Counted from the first letter of the stretch, positions 25,212 through 34,129 are shown. The stretch is DNA of 64,000 bases from Streptomyces iconiensis (GCF_028657195.3 NZ_JANCPR020000032.1:1-64000); one strand, 5' to 3'. The notes: generated by a model from the letters alone, not told the origin. A program made the numbers and translations.

Positions 25212-25954
25212 GTGAACACGCAGAGGGGACGGACGAGGATGAGCGGCCGGACGGCTGGAGCGGGACGGCACCGCGGCGCGTCACACCTCGGACAGGTCTG
25301 GCGGGAACTGGTGACCGTGCACCCGCACGCCACAGCCCACTGGGGAGCGCTGCGGGCCGCGGTCGGTATCGCCGTCCCGTCCGCTTACGTGCTGGCGGTC
25401 GGCCGCCCCGAATGGCTCGGCTACGCGAGCTTCGGCTGCTTCGTCGCCGTCTACGGCCGGCACGCCACCTGGCGGGCTTCGGCCACCCGTCGTGGGCGGG
25501 AGTGGCGGCAACGATCCCCCTGGCCGGTGCCACCGCCGTCGTACAGGCCGCGCGGGCCACACTGCGTTTCGTGGGCACGCTGGCCGGCATCGCCGTGACC
25601 TATCTGCTGCTCGCGCCCGGCCCGCCGACGTGGGTGCTGTGGATCGCCGTCGTGGCCTCCATGCTGCTGGCCGAGCTGTTCATCGCCCGCCACTACGGCA
25701 TCGCCGTCGTCGGCATCACCCCGACCGCCCTGCTGACCAGCCATCTCGCCTCCCCGGCCGCGCTGCGGTTCCTGCTCGTGGACCGCGTGGTGGAGACCGC
25801 GGTGGGCGTGCTCGTCTCGGTCGTGCTCCTGCGCGCGGTGCGCGCTGTCCGGCGGGGCGCGTCCCGACGTGCACGGGGTGCCGGGGGTGTGACGGGTGGC
25901 GTGGCGACGGCGGACGCCCAGGCCGACAGAGCACGTCAGACATGTGAGGAGTGA
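25212..25954 (+). pseudogene. FUSC-family membrane protein with internal deletion and frame change
   Basis: The N-terminal part ('VHPHATAHWGALRAAVGIAV', 'EWLGYASFGCFVAVYGRHAT') ends at about 25470. A second frame then resumes at 'HPSWAGVAATIPLAGATAVV' and continues through 'TYLLLAPGPPTWVLWIAVVA' to the stop at 25954. Intact family members carry roughly 100 or more residues between these two parts, so both a deletion and a frame change seem to have happened at 25470-25480. FUSC proteins are inner-membrane proteins linked to efflux of aromatic acids. It ends 9 bases before an IclR gene. Confidence 0.6.
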
Positions 25955-25963
25955 GGAGACCGG

Positions 25964-26734
25964 GTGGGACACGAAGTGAGCCCTCAGTCGGCGCGGAACA
26001 GTGTGCTGGGCAAGGTCCAACTGATCCTGGAGTGCTTCTCCCACGAAGACCAGCGCCTCAGCCTCTCGGAGATCGCCCGCCGCTCGGGCGTCGCCAAGGC
26101 GTCCGTCCACCGGCTGGCCCAGGAGCTGCTGGACTGGGGCGTCCTGGAACGCCATGGGCATGACTACCAACTCGGACTGCCCCTGTTCGAGCTGGGGCAG
26201 CGCGTCCCCCGCCAACACATCCTGCGCGACACCACCCGCCCGTACATGGAGGACCTGCACCAGGCGACCAGGGAGACGGTCCACCTCTCGATCCCCGACG
26301 GCCTCGACGTCCTCTACCTGGAGAAGGTGTACGGGCACGGGCAGGTGGCCTGGCCGTCACGGGTGGCCGGCCGGATGCCCCTGCACGGCCCGGCGACAGG
26401 GAAGGCGTTCCTCGCTTTCGGTCCCGCGTCCCTGCTGGAGGACGTCCTGGCCGCGCCCCTGAAGAGGATCACGCCGCGTACGGTGAGCACCCCCGGGGCC
26501 CTGTCGGCGGAGCTCAAGCGGGCGCGGAGCCTCGGTTATGTCGTGGAGAGCGAGCAGGCCCGCCTCGGGCACGTCAGCGTGGCGATCCCCTTGTACGGCA
26601 CCACCGGCCTCGTCATCGCCGCCATGTCGGTGACCGCACCGCTGCACCGCACCGCTCCGGCGAGATACGCGGCGCTGCTGCGGGAGGTGAGCCACCGGTT
26701 CACCCGGTCGATCGGGGCGACGGACTTCACCTGA
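25964..26734 (+). CDS. IclR-family regulator (PcaR/CatR-like position)
   Basis: 256 aa. HTH: 'KVQLILECFSHEDQRLSLSE', 'IARRSGVAKASVHRLAQELL'. Effector domain: 'RPYMEDLHQATRETVHLSIP', 'YLEKVYGHGQVAWPSRVAGR', 'MPLHGPATGKAFLAFGP'. GTG at 25964 follows GAGGAG. It converges on the end of pcaD with only 13 bases between stops. IclR proteins commonly regulate beta-ketoadipate genes in actinobacteria, so control of the adjacent cat-pca run is likely. Confidence 0.87.
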   Translation: MGHEVSPQSARNSVLGKVQLILECFSHEDQRLSLSEIARRSGVAKASVHRLAQELLDWGVLERHGHDYQLGLPLFELGQRVPRQHILRDTTRPYMEDLHQATRETVHLSIPDGLDVLYLEKVYGHGQVAWPSRVAGRMPLHGPATGKAFLAFGPASLLEDVLAAPLKRITPRTVSTPGALSAELKRARSLGYVVESEQARLGHVSVAIPLYGTTGLVIAAMSVTAPLHRTAPARYAALLREVSHRFTRSIGATDFT

Positions 26735-26747
26735 GCAGGACGGCGGT

Positions 26748-27536
26748 TCAACCGACCGCCGCGTGCATGGCATCCAGTACACCCCGGACCACAGCCGGGT
26801 CCTCCAGGGCCAGGTGAGCGCAGTCAGCGGTCCTCAGGATGGCGCCGGGGATGCCATCGGCGAGTTCACGAGCGTGCTCGACCGGTGTGGCCACGTCCCG
26901 TTCACCGCCGACGATCCAGGTGGGCGCCTGGACACGCCGCAATTCAGCACGCACGTCGAACGCCGCGAGGGCGTCGCAGCAGGCCGCGTAGCCGACCGGG
27001 TCCACCGTCGCGAGTCCACGCAGGAGCGCGCGCCCGGACTCGGACCCGGCCGTCCCGGCGTCCCCGAACCACCGGGCGGGGCTGCTCTGCACGAGGGGCC
27101 CCATCCCCTCGCGGCGCACCAGCTCGGCCCGGTCGAGCCATGGCTCCGGTCCACCGAAGTGGGCCGAGGTGCAGATCAGGGCCAGTGCGCTGATCCGGTC
27201 CTGATGCCTGGCAGCGAGCCAGGTGCCGATCGCTCCCCCCAGGGAGACGCCCGCGTAGCAGAAGGTCTCCCGGCCCTCCTCGTCCGCCAACGCGAGGACA
27301 AGGTCGGCGAGGGCCGCCACGGTCATGTGTCCGGGGCGCGGGTCCACCGTGTCCCGAGCCGGTGAACCGCCGTGCCCGGGCAGGTCGAAACGGAGTACGC
27401 GATACCGGCCGGCGAGGTCGCCGACGTACGGCTCCCACAGGGTTCGTGAGGTGCCCAGTGACGGGCCGAGCACCAGCAGGGGTGCGTCCTGCGGTCCGCA
27501 GACGTCGTGGTCGAGCCGGGGTCGGTCCATGGTCAA
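26748..27536 (-). CDS. pcaD: 3-oxoadipate enol-lactonase
   Basis: 262 aa alpha/beta hydrolase. Oxyanion and nucleophile regions are 'LVLGPSLGTSRTLWEPYV' and 'YAGVSLGGAIGTW' (Ser98). 'VGGERDVATPVEHARELAD' supplies the acid region and 'ADCAHLALEDP' the His. It hydrolyses 3-oxoadipate enol-lactone to 3-oxoadipate. A TTG at 27536 sits 5 bases after GGAG; an ATG two codons on (27530) is the alternative. It closes the cat-pca run and lies after pcaF. Confidence 0.88.
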   Translation of the reverse strand: MTMDRPRLDHDVCGPQDAPLLVLGPSLGTSRTLWEPYVGDLAGRYRVLRFDLPGHGGSPARDTVDPRPGHMTVAALADLVLALADEEGRETFCYAGVSLGGAIGTWLAARHQDRISALALICTSAHFGGPEPWLDRAELVRREGMGPLVQSSPARWFGDAGTAGSESGRALLRGLATVDPVGYAACCDALAAFDVRAELRRVQAPTWIVGGERDVATPVEHARELADGIPGAILRTADCAHLALEDPAVVRGVLDAMHAAVG

Positions 27537-27560
27537 GCCAGCTCCTGATGTCGGGGGCGA

Positions 27561-28763
27561 TCAGCGTTCGAGGACGAGGGCGAGGCCCTGGCCGACCCCG
27601 ATGCAGAGGGTGGCGATTCCGGTGCCGCCGCCCTTGCGGGCGAGCTGGTGGGCGGCGGTCCCGGTGAGGCGGGCTCCGGAGGCGCCCAGGGGGTGGCCCA
27701 GGGCGATGGCCCCGCCCTGCGGGTTGAGGATCGTGAGGTCGAACTCGGGCCATTCGGCGACGCAGCCGAGGACCTGCGCGGCGAACGCCTCGTTCAGCTC
27801 CAGCACGTCCAGGTCGGCGAAGGTCCTACCGGCCTTGGCCAGCGCCCGGTTGGCCGCCTCGACGGGGGCCAGCCCGAAGTAGTGCGGGTCCAGGGCGTTG
27901 ACGCCGGTGGCGGAGATCCGGGCCAGCGGCTCGCGGCCGGTGGCCTTCAACCCCTCCTCGTCGACGAGCAGCAGCGCGGCGGCGCCGTCGTTGAGCGGGG
28001 AGGCGTTCCCGGCGGTGACGGTGCCGTTCTCCTCGCGGAAGGACGGCTTGAGGCCGGCCATCGCCGCCAGGGAGGCGTCCGGGCGCACGCACTCGTCGGC
28101 GGTGTACTCGACGGGCTCGCCCTTGCGCCGCGGCACCGCGACGGCCGCGATCTCCGCGTCGAACAGGCCCTGTTCCTGGGCGCGGGCGGCCTTCTGGTGG
28201 GAGGCGAGGGCGAACTCGTCCTGCCGCTCCCGGCTGATCCCGTGCTTGTCGGCGACGAGTTCGGCGGACTCGCCCAGCGGGACGGTCCACCGCGGTTCCA
28301 TCTTCGGGTTGACCATGCGCCAGCCCAGGGTGGTGGAGTACCACTCGACGTGTCCGGCGGGGAACGGCCTGTCGTTCTTGGGCAGCACATAGGGCGCGCG
28401 GGTCATCGACTCCACGCCGCCGGCCACGGCGATGGAGGCGTCCCCGGCGGCGATCGCGCGGGCCGCCTGGATGACGGCCTCCATGCCCGAGGCGCACAGC
28501 CGGTTCACGGTCACGCCGGGCACGGAGGTGGGCAGGCCCGCGAGGAGGGCGGCCATCCGCCCGACGTTGCGGTTCTCCTCGCCGGCGCCGTTGGCGTTGC
28601 CGAAGTAGACGTCCTCGATCCGGGCGGGGTCCAGGCCGGGGGTGCGGCCGAGGAGTTCCCTGATGGCGTGCGCGGCCAGGTCGTCGGGGCGGACGGAGGC
28701 CAGGGAGCCTTTGTAGCGGCCGATCGGGGTGCGGACGGCGTCGACGAGATAGACGGGCTTCAC
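27561..28763 (-). CDS. pcaF: 3-oxoadipyl-CoA thiolase
   Basis: 400 aa. Active-site Cys in 'NRLCASGMEAVIQAARAI', the His in 'GGAIALGHPLGASGARLTG' and the second Cys in 'IATLCIGVGQGLALVLE' are all present. 'YFGNANGAGEENRNVGRMAA' is typical of the PcaF/PaaJ group. It cleaves 3-oxoadipyl-CoA to succinyl-CoA and acetyl-CoA. The GTG at 28763 overlaps the pcaJ stop (GTGA), which settles the start over longer open-frame options. Confidence 0.9.
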   Translation of the reverse strand: MKPVYLVDAVRTPIGRYKGSLASVRPDDLAAHAIRELLGRTPGLDPARIEDVYFGNANGAGEENRNVGRMAALLAGLPTSVPGVTVNRLCASGMEAVIQAARAIAAGDASIAVAGGVESMTRAPYVLPKNDRPFPAGHVEWYSTTLGWRMVNPKMEPRWTVPLGESAELVADKHGISRERQDEFALASHQKAARAQEQGLFDAEIAAVAVPRRKGEPVEYTADECVRPDASLAAMAGLKPSFREENGTVTAGNASPLNDGAAALLLVDEEGLKATGREPLARISATGVNALDPHYFGLAPVEAANRALAKAGRTFADLDVLELNEAFAAQVLGCVAEWPEFDLTILNPQGGAIALGHPLGASGARLTGTAAHQLARKGGGTGIATLCIGVGQGLALVLER

Positions 28764-29404
28764 TTCAGGTCCTCCGCGAAGGTCAGTTCGGCGTCGGTCT
28801 TGGCGACGATCCCCTCGACGCCCACGCCCGGCGCGCACTCGACCAGGACGAGTCCGTCGTCGGTGACGTCCAGGACGGCGAGGTCGGTGATGATCCGGTC
28901 CACACTCGCCTTGCCGGTCAGCGGCAGCGCGCACTCCTCCAGGATCTTCGGCGAGCCGTCCTTGGCGGTGTGGGTCATGACGACGATGACGGTGCGGGCG
29001 CCGTGGATGAGGTCCATCGCCCCGCCGATCCCGGTGATCATCTTGCCCGGGACCGCCCAGTTCGCCAGATCCCCGCCGGCCGAGACCTGCATCGCGCCCA
29101 GAACGGCGACATCGATGTGCCCGCCGCGGATCATCCCGAAGGAGAGCGCCGAGTCGAAAAAGGAGGCACCGGGCAGGACCGTGACCGTCTCCTTGCCCGC
29201 GTTGATCAGGTCGGGGTCGACGGCGTCCTCGGTCGGGTAGGGGCCCGTCCCGAGGATGCCGTTCTCGGATTCGAGGGTGACCTCGACGCCGGGCGGGAGG
29301 TAGTTGGGGATCAGGGTCGGCAGGCCGATGCCCAGATTGACGTACTGCCCGTCCCGCAGCTCCCGTGCCGCGCGGGCGGCCATCTCCTCACGGGTCCAGG
29401 TCAT
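28760..29404 (-). CDS. pcaJ: 3-oxoadipate CoA-transferase, subunit B
   Basis: 214 aa, the usual length. 'RAARELRDGQYVNLGIGLPT' and the catalytic-Glu region 'VTLESENGILGTGPYP' identify the beta chain of family I CoA-transferases. 'KMITGIGGAMDLIHGARTV' follows. With PcaI it moves CoA from succinyl-CoA to 3-oxoadipate. Its ATG shares bases with the pcaI stop (TGATG). Confidence 0.9.
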   Translation of the reverse strand: MTWTREEMAARAARELRDGQYVNLGIGLPTLIPNYLPPGVEVTLESENGILGTGPYPTEDAVDPDLINAGKETVTVLPGASFFDSALSFGMIRGGHIDVAVLGAMQVSAGGDLANWAVPGKMITGIGGAMDLIHGARTVIVVMTHTAKDGSPKILEECALPLTGKASVDRIITDLAVLDVTDDGLVLVECAPGVGVEGIVAKTDAELTFAEDLK

Positions 29405-30159
29405 CAGGAAGTCACCGTCCGCTTCTCGATCTTCTTGTCGGTGGCCTGCTCCGGGGTCAGGGCGAGGACCCGCCGTACGAAGATGCCGGGCAGGTGCACC
29501 GCGTCCGCCTCGATCTCGCCGGGTTCGACGAGTTCCTCGACCTCGGCGACGGTGACCTTGCCGGCCATCGCCGCGAGGGGGTTGAAGTTCCGCGAGGACT
29601 TGTTGAACACCAGATTCCCGTGCCGGTCGCCCTTCCAGGCCCGCACCAGCGCGAAGTCGGTACGGATGCCCCGCTCCAGCACGTACTCGGTGCCGTCGAA
29701 CTCGCGGACCTCCTTGGGTGGCGAGGCCAGCGCGACGCCACCGGAGCCGTCGTAACGCCGGGGCAGACCGCCCTCGGCGACCTGCGTGCCCACACCCGCC
29801 GGGGTGTAGAACGCGGGGATGCCCGCCCCGCCGGCCCGCAGCCGTTCGGCGAGGGTGCCCTGCGGGGTCAGCTCGACCTCCAGCTCACCGCCCAGGTACT
29901 GCCGGGCGAACTCCTTGTTCGCCCCGATGTAGGAGCCCGTCACGCGGTCGATGCGGCCCGCGGCCAGCAGCACCGCGAGACCGGTGTCCATCGCCCCGCA
30001 GTTGTTGGAGACCACCGACAGCCCCGAAACCCCGCGCGCGTACAGCGCCTGGATCAGCACGTTCGGCACACCGCTCAGGCCGAAACCACCCACGGCCAAC
30101 GACGCGCCCTCCGGCACATCAGCCACCGCCTCACCGGCCGTGGCCATCACCTTGTCCAT
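29404..30159 (-). CDS. pcaI: 3-oxoadipate CoA-transferase, subunit A
   Basis: 251 aa. The glycine-rich CoA-binding part is 'GASLAVGGFGLSGVPNVLIQ'; 'VVSNNCGAMDTGLAVLL', 'GSYIGANKEFARQYLGGELE' and 'FYTPAGVGTQVAEGG' are diagnostic of the alpha chain. The ATG at 30159 overlaps the catC stop by one base, so the longer open frame upstream is rejected. Works as a heterodimer with PcaJ. Confidence 0.9.
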   Translation of the reverse strand: MDKVMATAGEAVADVPEGASLAVGGFGLSGVPNVLIQALYARGVSGLSVVSNNCGAMDTGLAVLLAAGRIDRVTGSYIGANKEFARQYLGGELEVELTPQGTLAERLRAGGAGIPAFYTPAGVGTQVAEGGLPRRYDGSGGVALASPPKEVREFDGTEYVLERGIRTDFALVRAWKGDRHGNLVFNKSSRNFNPLAAMAGKVTVAEVEELVEPGEIEADAVHLPGIFVRRVLALTPEQATDKKIEKRTVTS

Positions 30160-30443
30160 CAGCCGGCCGCCAGATCCGAAGGGTGCTGCGCCAGCGGCGT
30201 CACCTCGACCGTCATGTACGGAAAGAGGGGCAGGCTCCAGAGGATGCGGTGCATCGCCTCGTTGCCGGCGACGTCGAAGACACTGATGTTGGCGTACTGG
30301 CCGACACAGCGCCAGATGTGCACCCACTCCCCGGACCTCTGGAGTTCCTGACAGTAAGCCTTCTCACGGGCCACCAGATCCGCGCGGACCTCCGGGTCGA
30401 AGTCACGCGGGATGTCAACGTTCATGCGTACGGCGAAGAGCAT
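30159..30443 (-). CDS. catC: Muconolactone isomerase
   Basis: 94 aa, exactly the family's size. 'LFAVRMNVDIPRDFDPEVRA', 'REKAYCQELQRSGEWVHIWR' and 'LPLFPYMTVEVTPLAQHPSD' match the small ferredoxin-like CatC proteins. It converts muconolactone to 3-oxoadipate enol-lactone. It lies 6 bases after the catA stop. Confidence 0.92.
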   Translation of the reverse strand: MLFAVRMNVDIPRDFDPEVRADLVAREKAYCQELQRSGEWVHIWRCVGQYANISVFDVAGNEAMHRILWSLPLFPYMTVEVTPLAQHPSDLAAG

Positions 30444-30449
30444 GGGCGA

Positions 30450-31304
30450 TCACGCCCTGTCGAGAACGAAGTCGTAGGTGACCTCGTGGTGTTCGCCGTC
30501 GCCGGTCGGAGTCGGGTCCAGCATCAGCTCGGGCTTGACCGCGGAGGCGATGTCGTCGTCCACGTACGCGCCACCAGTGAAGTAGAGCTGTGTGGTGACC
30601 AGTTGGTACCCGGGCGCGGAAACCTTCAGGTGCAGGTGAGCGGGGCGCCACGGGTGCCAGCCCGCCGCCGAGACCAGACTGCCGCAGGCACCGTCGGTCG
30701 GGATCTGGTACGGCGCGGGCTGGATCGTGTATATCTTGAAGTGGCCCGTCCCGTCGGCGATCACGGTCCCCCGAAGGTTCCACTCGGGCAGATCCGGCGC
30801 GAACTGGGAGTAGAAACCGTCGTCGTCGGCCTGCCACATCTCCACCTTCGCGGCGGGCAGAGGGCCGTCGTCCACGCTCCTGACCTGGCCCTGGAAGAGC
30901 AGGGGTATGCCGGCCTCGTTCTCCCGCATGGGCAGCGTCGCCTCGGCGGGCAGGGCGGGCGCGTCCGGCACGTAATACGGGCCCTCGATGGTGCCCTTGC
31001 TGCCCTCGCGGCTCTCGCCGGCGACCTCCTCGACGACGTGCTCGACCCAGACGTCCAGGAAGAGCGGCCATTCGCCGTCTTCACCGACCTGGATCAGCCA
31101 TGCCTTGAGGGCGTTGTACTCCTCGTAGGTCACCTTGTGGCGACGGATGATGTCGTGCGTCGCGGTGAGCAGTGCGGTGACGAGGGTGTCGACGCGCTCG
31201 GCGTCGGACCCGGCGGCTGCCGAAGCGATCCGGCTGCGGAACCGCTCGGTGGCGGCTGCTCCCGAAGCGGCGGCGCCGGCCTGCTCGGTGGTGGTATCGG
31301 TCAT
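30450..31304 (-). CDS. catA: Catechol 1,2-dioxygenase (intradiol)
   Basis: 284 aa. The non-haem Fe(III) ligands are visible: Tyr111 in 'EGPYYVPDAPALP', Tyr199 in 'QPAPYQIPTDGACG', His223 and His225 in 'WHPWRPAHLHLKVSAPGYQ'. The N-terminal helical dimerisation domain occupies about residues 20-100. It cleaves catechol, the predicted end product of the iac genes, to cis,cis-muconate. The ATG at 31304 follows GAGGGACGGAC. A 62-base gap from catB contains a repeated CTTCTTCGTGGTGCGGC-like unit (31319-31356). Confidence 0.93.
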   Translation of the reverse strand: MTDTTTEQAGAAASGAAATERFRSRIASAAAGSDAERVDTLVTALLTATHDIIRRHKVTYEEYNALKAWLIQVGEDGEWPLFLDVWVEHVVEEVAGESREGSKGTIEGPYYVPDAPALPAEATLPMRENEAGIPLLFQGQVRSVDDGPLPAAKVEMWQADDDGFYSQFAPDLPEWNLRGTVIADGTGHFKIYTIQPAPYQIPTDGACGSLVSAAGWHPWRPAHLHLKVSAPGYQLVTTQLYFTGGAYVDDDIASAVKPELMLDPTPTGDGEHHEVTYDFVLDRA

Positions 31305-31366
31305 GGTGTCCGTCCCTCTTCTTCGTGGTGCGGCTCGTGCTTCTTCGTGGTGCGGCGCGTGCCGGG

Positions 31367-32470
31367 TCAGATGTCCTGGCGGTAGCGGGCCAGCTTGTCG
31401 GGGTCGATGTCGATGCCGAGTCCAGCGCCTTCGCGAACCCGCAGCGTGCCGTTCTCGATGGTCAGCGGCTCGGTGAGGAGGTCATCGGTCATGTCGAGGA
31501 AGTTCGACAGTTCCCCCGCGTAGCGGGCGCTGTGGCGGTGCGCTGATCCGAACGCGACCGAGCACAGGGTGCCCACCTGGCCGTCGATCTGGTTGCCCAT
31601 GACCACCTCCACTCCGAGTCCCTCGCACTCGTGCAGCACCCGCTGGGAGGCGGTGAAGCCGGTGCGGGCCGTCTTGACGCTGATGGCGGTGGCGGAGCCG
31701 CCCAGCAGTTCCCGGGTCACCTCACCGGCGCGGGTCGCGCTCTCGTCGGCGATGAACGGCACCGGGCACCGCTCGACCAGCCACCGTCGGCCGAGCACGT
31801 CGTCGGCGGGGCACAGCTCCTCGGCGAACATCAGGTTGAGGTCGGCGAGTTCGCGCAGCACGCGCGCTGACTCCGGGGCGGTCCAGCCCCGGTTGCCGTC
31901 GATGTACAGCTCCACGTCGTCGCCCAGGGCCTCGCGCAGCGCACGGCAGGCGGCCACGTCCTCGGTGTACGGGCGGCGACCGACCTTCACCTTGAAGGTG
32001 GTGACGCCGTACGTGCCCCGAACACGCTCCGCCTCCGCGACCATCTTCTCCGCGGAGGCGAAACCGACCATGTGGCTCACCCGCATCCGGTCGGTGTATC
32101 CGCCGAGCAGCCCGGACACCGGCATACCAGCGGCCTGCCCGAGGGTGTCCCACAGCGCCATGTCGATCGCGGCCTTCGCGGTCGGATTGCCGACCGTGCG
32201 GTCCAGGCGCTCGTGGACCGACTCCCGTTCCAGGAGCGTCAGCCCCAGGATCTGCGGGGCGAAGATCTTGTCGACGACCGCGACGATCGACTCCTGTGTC
32301 TCGCCGTAGGTGTAGGGCCGGGGCGGGGCCTCGGCGGTGCCGACGAGGCCCTCGTCGGTGTGCACCCGGACCAGGACGTGGTCGGCGGTGTGCACCTCGC
32401 CGCTGGCGAACCGCAGCGGCTTGACGTACGGGATGGCGAACGGAATCGCCTCCACCTTGACGATCTTCAT
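31367..32470 (-). CDS. catB: Muconate cycloisomerase
   Basis: 367 aa of the enolase superfamily. The catalytic lysine pair is in 'VTTFKVKVGRRPYTED' (Lys160, Lys162). Metal ligands include Asp191 in 'YIDGNRGWTAPE' and Asp242 in 'FIADESATRAGE'. 'EAPPRPYTYGETQ' and 'AIDMALWDTLGQAAGMPVSG' are typical of the MLE subgroup. It lactonises cis,cis-muconate to muconolactone. The ATG overlaps the catR stop (ATGA). Confidence 0.9.
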   Translation of the reverse strand: MKIVKVEAIPFAIPYVKPLRFASGEVHTADHVLVRVHTDEGLVGTAEAPPRPYTYGETQESIVAVVDKIFAPQILGLTLLERESVHERLDRTVGNPTAKAAIDMALWDTLGQAAGMPVSGLLGGYTDRMRVSHMVGFASAEKMVAEAERVRGTYGVTTFKVKVGRRPYTEDVAACRALREALGDDVELYIDGNRGWTAPESARVLRELADLNLMFAEELCPADDVLGRRWLVERCPVPFIADESATRAGEVTRELLGGSATAISVKTARTGFTASQRVLHECEGLGVEVVMGNQIDGQVGTLCSVAFGSAHRHSARYAGELSNFLDMTDDLLTEPLTIENGTLRVREGAGLGIDIDPDKLARYRQDI

Positions 32471-33366
32471 TCCACTCCTTCGACGAAGACGGCGTTTCGC
32501 TCCAGCACCTCAAGGAGGTTGCGCAGCACCGCTGAGTCGTCGTCCCTCCTCCAGGCCAGGTCCAGCCGCACGGAGTGGGCGTCCACCAGTTCCTTGCACA
32601 CGACGCCTTCGCGAGGAGCGGAGCGGATGGAGTCCGGCAGGACGGCGATCCCCAGGCCGGCGCCGACCAGCGCCAGGGCCGCGGATGTCTCGGTGACCTC
32701 GTACGCGAGGTGCGGGTAGTAGCCCGCGCCCAGGCACGTACGGACAACGGCGTCGTTGAGAACCGACCCGAGCGAGGCGCCGTACATGATGAAGCTCTCG
32801 TGCTTGAGCTGATCCGCCCGTACTGATTCCACTTCTGCCAGCTCATGCTGCTCGGACATGGCAACGACCAACGGCTCGTCGGCGAGGGGACGGTGGAGGA
32901 TTCCGTCCTGGCGTACCGGGGGACGCAGCATGCCTACATCGATACGACGCTCGATGAGCGCCTTCTCCTGGGCGGGAGTCAACATCTCGGTGTGCACCTC
33001 CAGCATCACGTGAGGCATCTCGCGCTTCAGCAGCCGTGCGAGTGCGGGTAGTTGTCGATACGAAGCGGAACCTGTCAAGCCGACCCTCAGTACCCCTTCC
33101 ACGCCGGCCGCGAAGCGCGCCACCCGGGAGACCGCCTCGTCAACGGCCTTGAGAATGTGCTCCGCATCCGTGCGGAAGACGTCGCCCGCCCGGGTCAGTG
33201 CCACCTGCCGAGTCGTACGGCTGAACAGCTCCACACCCAGTTCGGCCTCCAGGCGCCGGATCGCCTGGGAAAGTGGCGGCTGGGCCATGTGCAGTTGCTC
33301 GGCGGCCCTGCCGAAGTGACGTGTCTCGGCGACGGTCACGAAGTATCGAAGGTTCCTCAGCTCCAC
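32467..33366 (-). CDS. catR: LysR-family activator of the cat genes
   Basis: 299 aa. HTH at residues 1-60: 'VELRNLRYFVTVAETRHFGR', 'AAEQLHMAQPPLSQAIRRLE'. The effector domain contains 'VEGVLRVGLTGSASYRQLPA' and 'EVTETSAALALVGAGLGIAV'. The GTG at 33366 matches the conserved LysR N-terminus, so the 73-codon longer frame is rejected. It is unusual in being first gene of, and translationally coupled to, the catB operon rather than divergent from it. Confidence 0.85.
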   Translation of the reverse strand: MELRNLRYFVTVAETRHFGRAAEQLHMAQPPLSQAIRRLEAELGVELFSRTTRQVALTRAGDVFRTDAEHILKAVDEAVSRVARFAAGVEGVLRVGLTGSASYRQLPALARLLKREMPHVMLEVHTEMLTPAQEKALIERRIDVGMLRPPVRQDGILHRPLADEPLVVAMSEQHELAEVESVRADQLKHESFIMYGASLGSVLNDAVVRTCLGAGYYPHLAYEVTETSAALALVGAGLGIAVLPDSIRSAPREGVVCKELVDAHSVRLDLAWRRDDDSAVLRNLLEVLERNAVFVEGVE

Positions 33367-33830
33367 CGAATGCCCTTTCGTCGATTGAGGCCCTCGATGT
33401 CGCCCCAGCGTAGAAAGCCCCGCCGATACAACACAAATACTTGATAACGACGGATTAAGACTTTTCAGATACTGATGCGGGCCCGACCTGTTCCGCATTA
33501 CGCCAGTCCGCTGAGTGGACCGCGCTTGTGCGCGACAGGGACGCGATGCCGCATCCTGACAACAGCTTTCGAGGGCCCGCACCACGATGACGCCCGGCGG
33601 CAGAGCGGCCGGCCCGGGGTCGGTGACGTGCTTCTCCCGCCCAGGCGGTCGGGTCCACCGCGTAGGCGTAACGGAAGTGCTCCCACTCGCCGACGGCCCA
33701 CATCACCATCTCGGGCCCCGTGACAGCTGAGGTCCTCCGGGCCGATGGACAGACAACTCTGCCGTACCGGCGATCCGCCACCGGCCGTTCACACTGGCCA
33801 CCCCTGCACCTGGTGCCGGCCGACTTCGTG
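33367..33830. other. Upstream region of the cat operon; no supported gene
   Basis: About 460 bases. The first part (33367-33480) is AT-richer and must hold the catR-catB promoter: it includes AACACAAATACTTGATAACG at 33429 and a T(N11)A-type dyad candidate for LysR binding. The remainder encodes protein-like fragments on the minus strand ('VMWAVGEWEHFRYAYAVD') that I cannot assign. Confidence 0.45.
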
Positions 33831-34105
33831 CACCCCGTTGTCCGCGAGGGCGCCCGTGGTGTCCGTCCAGCCCGGTGTCAGCGGCCAGGAAAGGCGCTTC
33901 GTCTTGCGGCCGGCGTCGGGCCTCCCCCGAAAGTCCCTGTTGTGGCGGATGGTTCCGTCCTCGGCCTGCGGCCCGGATACCGGAAGCTGCGCTCACGCTG
34001 CGGCAGCAACGGCTCAACACGAGCCCACAACTCATCCGACACAATCCACGGTGATCTCCCCACACCGAACCGAATGCCCAACTCCCGCCCTGGACACGGC
34101 ACCAC
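33831..34105 (-). pseudogene. IS5-family transposase fragments
   Basis: 'GRSPWIVSDELWARVEPLLP' followed by 'RERSFRYPGRR' is the N-terminus of an IS5-type transposase. After a frame change, 'IRHNRDFRGRPDAGRKTKRL' and 'ADNGVHEVGRHQVQGW' follow, which look like a different mobile-gene scrap. No catalytic core is left. It marks the right border of the catabolic island. Confidence 0.55.
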
Positions 34106-34129
34106 GGCCAGTGAAATCGGGCCGACGCA

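Noticed and set aside
29718..31385. 555-codon open frame on the plus strand
   Set aside because: Antisense to pcaI, catC and catA; composition is Pro/Arg-rich shadow text.
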